Shown here piece by piece: positions 50,364-50,458 of a stretch of 50,458 bases of DNA. Within the stretch, counting starts at the first letter, position 1, and each line of letters opens with the position of its first letter. Under the pieces are notes generated by a model that saw nothing but the letters and a program-made list of their open reading frames with translations, had not been told where the DNA came from and searched no databases. The stretch spans positions 1-50,458 of the forward strand of contig NZ_JOFT01000043.1 in NCBI RefSeq assembly GCF_000725805.1, read 5' to 3'. The DNA is from Streptomyces xanthophaeus. GTDB lineage: Bacteria > Actinomycetota > Actinomycetes > Streptomycetales > Streptomycetaceae. The position numbers and the translations under genes were made by a program.

Positions 50364-50458
50364 TTACTTGGCGCCGAGGCCGGCGTCGGAGACCTCGGGC
50401 TTGCCGGCGGCCTTGAGGACCTTGTTCAGGAGCGTCAGGTCGTAGATGCCGGTGAGGT
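50364..50458 (-). CDS. ssuA: C-terminal end of the sulfonate ABC substrate-binding protein (partial)
   Basis: The frame enters from the right edge and ends at a TAA (50364-50366). The visible 31 codons end ...VLKAAGKPEVSDAGLGAK, a Lys-rich tail common in SsuA/TauA-like binding proteins. The gap to the ATPase start is 33 bp, so it is the upstream gene of the same operon. Assignment relies mainly on context because the ligand-binding part is outside the window. Confidence 0.65.
   Translation of the reverse strand, partial: LTGIYDLTLLNKVLKAAGKPEVSDAGLGAK

Overview
The window has very high G+C, strong third-position G/C bias, short gaps, GTG starts, several probable leaderless transcripts and exactly one in-frame TTA codon. 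With Tat substrates, a HEPN protein I know from streptomycetes, a sugar ABC transporter without its own ATPase and a cys/ssu-type sulfur locus, this points to a Streptomyces (or close relative) chromosome. I see no insertion sequence, prophage, CRISPR array or rRNA.

Layout. 1-9 kb: housekeeping genes: polysaccharide deacetylase lipoprotein, PPK2 polyphosphate kinase with an unusual Lys/Ala/Glu/Gly tail, PhoX-like Tat protein, OsmC protein, zapE, RibD-like reductase, a small Usp-like protein, murC and msrB. 9-10 kb: a membrane-anchored protein and a small gene split by an in-frame TGA. 10.0-15.4 kb: a tightly coupled five-gene minus-strand operon (OleA-like ketosynthase, GT2 glycosyltransferase, OleC-like adenylate-forming enzyme, cytochrome P450, OleD-like reductase). 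This is the best candidate for an undescribed pathway: it resembles beta-lactone/long-chain olefin biosynthesis but lacks OleB. 15.7-19.5 kb: Tat phospholipase C, a HigBA toxin-antitoxin pair with a clear palindromic operator, an alpha/beta hydrolase, and tRNA-His with a strong terminator. 19.6-22.5 kb: an amidotransferase-like protein divergent from a LysR regulator that is coupled to an M24 peptidase.

22.5-35.1 kb: the three genes of the TreX/TreY/TreZ glycogen-to-trehalose route, all on the minus strand but separated by unrelated genes (FHA/DUF1707 protein, GNAT, TTA-containing M14 peptidase, lipoamide dehydrogenase with a divergent LysR, MFS transporter). 35.4-37.6 kb: HEPN/PLD-like protein, then a DnaQ-type exonuclease preceded by a small coupled leader ORF and a RecA-independent DNA-damage (PafBC-type) promoter. 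37.6-42.8 kb: an uncharacterised protein, a phosphotransferase and a sugar ABC transporter (two permeases and a lipoprotein). 42.9-47.8 kb: a macrolide-type glycosyltransferase behind a textbook repressor-controlled leaderless promoter, DUF1697, SAP/DUF6434-like, aldo/keto reductase, ketopantoate-reductase-like and an unknown protein. 47.9-50.5 kb: sirohydrochlorin chelatase and ssuCBA-like sulfonate uptake, the end of a sulfur-assimilation locus extending beyond the right edge.

Many convergent pairs overlap at their 3' ends by 16-34 nt without visible terminators, and many same-strand neighbours overlap start-to-stop (ATGA, TGATG, GTGA), so translational coupling is common.
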